A DNA stretch of 64,000 bases from a cyanobacterium endosymbiont of Rhopalodia gibberula (lineage in GTDB: Bacteria > Cyanobacteriota > Cyanobacteriia > Cyanobacteriales > Microcystaceae), in contig NZ_AP018341.1 in NCBI RefSeq assembly GCF_003574135.1, positions 2,641,740-2,705,739 of the forward strand. The letters run 5' to 3'. Positions 61,731 through 64,000 of the stretch are shown piece by piece; within the stretch, counting starts at the first letter, position 1, and every line of letters begins with the position of its first letter. Position numbers and translations under genes: made by a program. The notes beneath the pieces were generated by a model. It saw only the letters and a program-made list of their open reading frames with translations. It was not told where the DNA came from and ran no database searches.

Positions 61731-62258
61731 TCAAAAAGAAGTGAAAAATTCAATATGAATGTGATCGCCTGATTTAATACCTAATTGTGCAGCACGCCCC
61801 CCCCGCAATTCAATTACCATATCAATATCGGTGTTAAGAATAGGTCCGTAGGTAAAACAGGGGTCTTCTTGACAAGGGGGGACATTAGTAATCACCTGTT
61901 TAACTTCTCCATTAAATAGGAAAATCATGTCTAAAGAGAGATTAACATTCTTCATCCAAAACTTTACCGGTCTTGCAGGCTCAAAAACAAAGAGCATTCC
62001 CCTATTATCTGCTAAAGACTCCCGATACATCAACCCGATACTTTGTTGTTCTGAAGTTTTAGCCACTTCTAATTCAATCACTTGTTCATTAATCATTGCT
62101 TTGGCTTCCACAGGGAGGCTTTGACCTTGGTTTTTGGCAATTATTTCCAGTGTCCTCCCAATCTCACTAGACTGGGATTCAGTCCGCTCTGGAAAAGAAT
62201 ATCCAAAAGATAAAATAGCAATAATAACAGTTGAGGCTAAGGAAATCGATAATTTCAT
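61731..62258 (-). CDS. exported DUF192 family protein
   Basis: From the ATG at 62258 the protein has 175 residues and begins with a signal peptide (MKLSISLASTVIIAILSFGY). Upstream ATG (62270) and ATG (62294) would add residues before the signal. The DUF192 core runs from about residue 60: INEQVIELEVAKT, SIGLMYRESLADNRGMLF, KFWMKNVNLSLDMIFL and the end VIELRGGRAAQLGIKSGDHI. The biochemical function of this family is not established. It precedes no obvious partner; the response regulator gene lies about 100 bases upstream on the same strand. Confidence 0.85.
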   Translation of the reverse strand: MKLSISLASTVIIAILSFGYSFPERTESQSSEIGRTLEIIAKNQGQSLPVEAKAMINEQVIELEVAKTSEQQSIGLMYRESLADNRGMLFVFEPARPVKFWMKNVNLSLDMIFLFNGEVKQVITNVPPCQEDPCFTYGPILNTDIDMVIELRGGRAAQLGIKSGDHIHIEFFTSF

Positions 62259-62356
62259 TGTGAGTCCCATCTTACATTCAGTGTTTAGAAACAATTACAG
62301 TTAAAGATGAGAAAAATACAAAGTAGGATTTTTCCCTTGTCTCTCTTCTTTATTGA

Positions 62357-63055
62357 CTATCCTTCTCGTAGAACATAGCCAACACCGCGAACAGTGTGGA
62401 TTAATCGTTTTTCATTTTTACTCTCTATTTTTAAGCGTAAATAACGAATATAAACTTCGATGACATTAGATTCTCCTTGAAAATCATATCCCCAAACATT
62501 TTCTAAAATTTTATCTCGTGTTAATATTTCCTTAGGATGAGACATGAGGTATTTGAGCAATTCAAATTCCTTCATCGTCAAATCAATGGCTGTTTCATCT
62601 ATAAAAAGTTGGCGACTGTTCAAATCCAACATTAAATTATCAAATTGAAGTCTTTCAGTAACTGTTTCAGTAGTAGTCAAATAAAAATGGATTAGTCTAA
62701 GCAAATTTTCAGTATGATAGGCTGTCAATATATAGTCGTCAGCTCCTGCCTCTAAACAAGCCACTCTTTCTTCAACGCTTTCTTGATCAAGCACCATAAT
62801 AATCAACACTCGATTTTGAACCTTTCTTAACTGACGGCACAAAGTCAATCCAGCTTTTTTTGAGCGGTGACGATCAATAACTATCATAGCTGGTTGTTGC
62901 TTTTCAACTTCGAGTAGAGCTTGATGAGCATCAGATACAATCACTGGAGTGTAACCAATTTCTATTAGATCAGCTTTCGCGCGTTGATTAAAATATTCGT
63001 CGAGTTGTACTAGTAAAATGCAAGGATTCATAGTAGTAGAGGTAATTACACTCAT
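62357..63055 (-). CDS. OmpR-family response regulator with atypical receiver (NblR-like)
   Basis: Two-domain regulator: receiver (about residues 10-125) and a winged-helix DNA-binding domain with LTMKEFELLKYLMSHP, ILENVWGYDFQGESNVIEVY and HTVRGVGYVLREG. The putative phospho-acceptor Asp is in IVIDRHRSK. The acidic pocket is damaged: ILLVQLDEYF has Gln-Leu-Asp where two or three acidic residues are usual. The Lys of the KP motif is replaced (ILTAYHTENL). Such receivers often work without phosphorylation, as in NblR, which it resembles; NblR controls phycobilisome breakdown in free-living species. Starts at 63073 (GTG), 63067, 63055 and 63028 are possible. It follows the lptC-like gene by about 40 bases. 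Confidence 0.88.
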   Translation of the reverse strand: MSVITSTTMNPCILLVQLDEYFNQRAKADLIEIGYTPVIVSDAHQALLEVEKQQPAMIVIDRHRSKKAGLTLCRQLRKVQNRVLIIMVLDQESVEERVACLEAGADDYILTAYHTENLLRLIHFYLTTTETVTERLQFDNLMLDLNSRQLFIDETAIDLTMKEFELLKYLMSHPKEILTRDKILENVWGYDFQGESNVIEVYIRYLRLKIESKNEKRLIHTVRGVGYVLREG

Positions 63056-63096
63056 AAGTAACACCATTCTCACAAAAGACAGTTAGTTTAAGTTAT

Positions 63097-64000
63097 TTAT
63101 TTGGTAAAAATTTCTGTTACAACTCGATCCTGAGCATTGCCGCTCACAACAATCTTGTTATCATGAATGGTGCCTACGGCTTTTTCCCCAGTTAAATTAA
63201 AGTCGGGATTAGTTTGTTCATAAATGACATTTCCCAAGGCTTCGATGATCTGAGTGTTAACATTCCAGGTAAGATCGTTTGAATATAGTTTGGCGGCATT
63301 AGCGGTGCTATTACCTTGAACGCCACCTCGAAGATAAGCAATACTATTAGTCATATCAACCTCAGCCTGATTACCAGTGATGATAACTCCCTGTTGATAG
63401 TGAATTAATTTGACGGGTTTGCTTGAAGTGACTTGGCGCGCTTCGTATTTCCAAATAAATTCGTTGGTTGCTACTTGTACTGGAGGTTTAATTGATTTGA
63501 ATTCAATATTGTCTTTAACAATGACCTGTTTGGTGTTGAGGTGAACTTCGGCATGGTTAGCAACTAGTTTATCGGTGATGATTTTATCTTGGAAACGAAC
63601 TATTTTAAGTAAACGCTTACCAATTACCCTTTGTTCAGAAATCTTCCAGAGTAGATGTTCTGTTTTTAGTTGCATCCGAGGCTTTTTTGAAGTAGCAATA
63701 ATATTGCCTATAAATTCAAGTTCCTGCTTAGTAGCATAATATTTACCCTCCTTGGCAGAAGCTGTAAGTTGAGGAGTGGAACCCCGCAGATTTTTTCGTA
63801 CCATGAGGACGGATTCTTGGGGCTTCCACTCCACTTCGTCACTCTGCATTACCGCATCGTTACGAGGATCGACAGCAACAATGTTCTCTTTGAGATAAAT
63901 TTCTTGTCCATCTCGATCAACTTCTCCCTGGTCAGCTTTAATGCGAAGGACAATTTTACCGTCTTGGAAAATATTGCCTTTTACGGCAGTTAATTGAGCC
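63097..64000 (-). CDS. LptC/LptA-like LPS-transport protein, cut by the window end
   Basis: The frame is open from 63097 to the right edge and continues beyond it, so the true start is not in the window; the ATG at 63849 is internal. Visible are repeated beta-strand units of the OstA/LptC type, such as VKGNIFQDGKIVLRIKADQG, LVANHAEVHLNTKQVIVKDN, IITGNQAEVDMTNSIAYL and ALGNVIYEQTNPDFNLTG. Proteins of this group bridge the periplasm in lipopolysaccharide export. Cyanobacterial members are longer than E. coli LptC, consistent with over 300 residues here. With bamA and lpxC it argues for a maintained outer membrane. Confidence 0.8.
   Translation of the reverse strand, partial: AQLTAVKGNIFQDGKIVLRIKADQGEVDRDGQEIYLKENIVAVDPRNDAVMQSDEVEWKPQESVLMVRKNLRGSTPQLTASAKEGKYYATKQELEFIGNIIATSKKPRMQLKTEHLLWKISEQRVIGKRLLKIVRFQDKIITDKLVANHAEVHLNTKQVIVKDNIEFKSIKPPVQVATNEFIWKYEARQVTSSKPVKLIHYQQGVIITGNQAEVDMTNSIAYLRGGVQGNSTANAAKLYSNDLTWNVNTQIIEALGNVIYEQTNPDFNLTGEKAVGTIHDNKIVVSGNAQDRVVTEIFTK

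Noticed and set aside
61550-61744. 64-codon plus-strand frame before the DUF192 gene
   Set aside because: It overlaps the end of the DUF192 gene on the other strand and resembles no protein that I know.
1-64000. CRISPR array or defence island
   Set aside because: No regularly spaced direct repeats and no cas, restriction or toxin-antitoxin genes were seen.

Overview
The window looks like a stretch of chromosome from a cyanobacterium whose genome is being reduced inside a host. The intact proteins are typically cyanobacterial: a DnaK with a long acidic tail beside a J-protein, NdhB, a three-POTRA Omp85, HisZ, a 7TM-HD phosphodiesterase and an atypical OmpR-type regulator. Coding sequence that I can support fills only about 55% of the 64 kb. 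The rest is very AT-rich DNA with eroded genes and transposase scraps. No intact transposase, no rRNA, no CRISPR array and no convincing tRNA were seen. Low coding density, AT-rich spacers, many pseudogenes and complete housekeeping genes together suggest a nitrogen-fixing endosymbiont of the Cyanothece/Crocosphaera lineage. The spheroid body of rhopalodiacean diatoms fits better than the denser UCYN-A genomes. This assignment is inference; no nitrogenase or photosystem gene lies in the window.

Layout. 1-1836: decayed iron-siderophore ABC transporter genes. 1837-6344 (minus): ispH, then a J-protein and a dnaK. 6345-8817: spacer with a broken HAD phosphatase gene. 8818-10948: prfC and hup. 11342-12053: broken ADP-ribosylglycohydrolase gene. 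12625-18003: 7TM-HD phosphodiesterase, dnaJ, a TusA-like gene and rsgA. 18778-21350: serA and prmA. 21351-25233: eroded genes, rpmF, a cluster of hairpins and an ISL3 remnant. 25234-29739: dacB, then plsX-fabH-fabD. 29740-39023: only eda, hypD and rpsD in 9 kb, with IS982, ISL3 and IS701-like remnants. 39024-41285: rsmI, a PfkB kinase and a small secreted protein. 42710-47172: mnmA and ndhB. 48049-58032: purC, bamA, lpxC, a ferredoxin, suhB, hisZ, hisF and a second ferredoxin. 59443-64000 (minus): gatD-like amidotransferase, DUF192 protein, response regulator and lptC-like gene (cut by the window end).

What is kept forms a coherent minimal set: envelope (bamA, lpxC, lptC-like, dacB, gatD-like, fatty-acid initiation), protein folding, translation and RNA modification, biosynthesis (serA, hisZ, hisF, purC, ispH), respiratory electron transfer (ndhB), and one hydrogenase-maturation gene (hypD). 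What is lost, as far as the remnants can be read, is iron-siderophore uptake, a HAD phosphatase, an ADP-ribosylglycohydrolase and several insertion sequences. Two unexplained patterns stand out: many long, nearly perfect inverted repeats of unrelated sequence in the decaying spacers, and a dispersed repeat of about 180 bp present at least three times. I did not find a convincing new multi-gene system.
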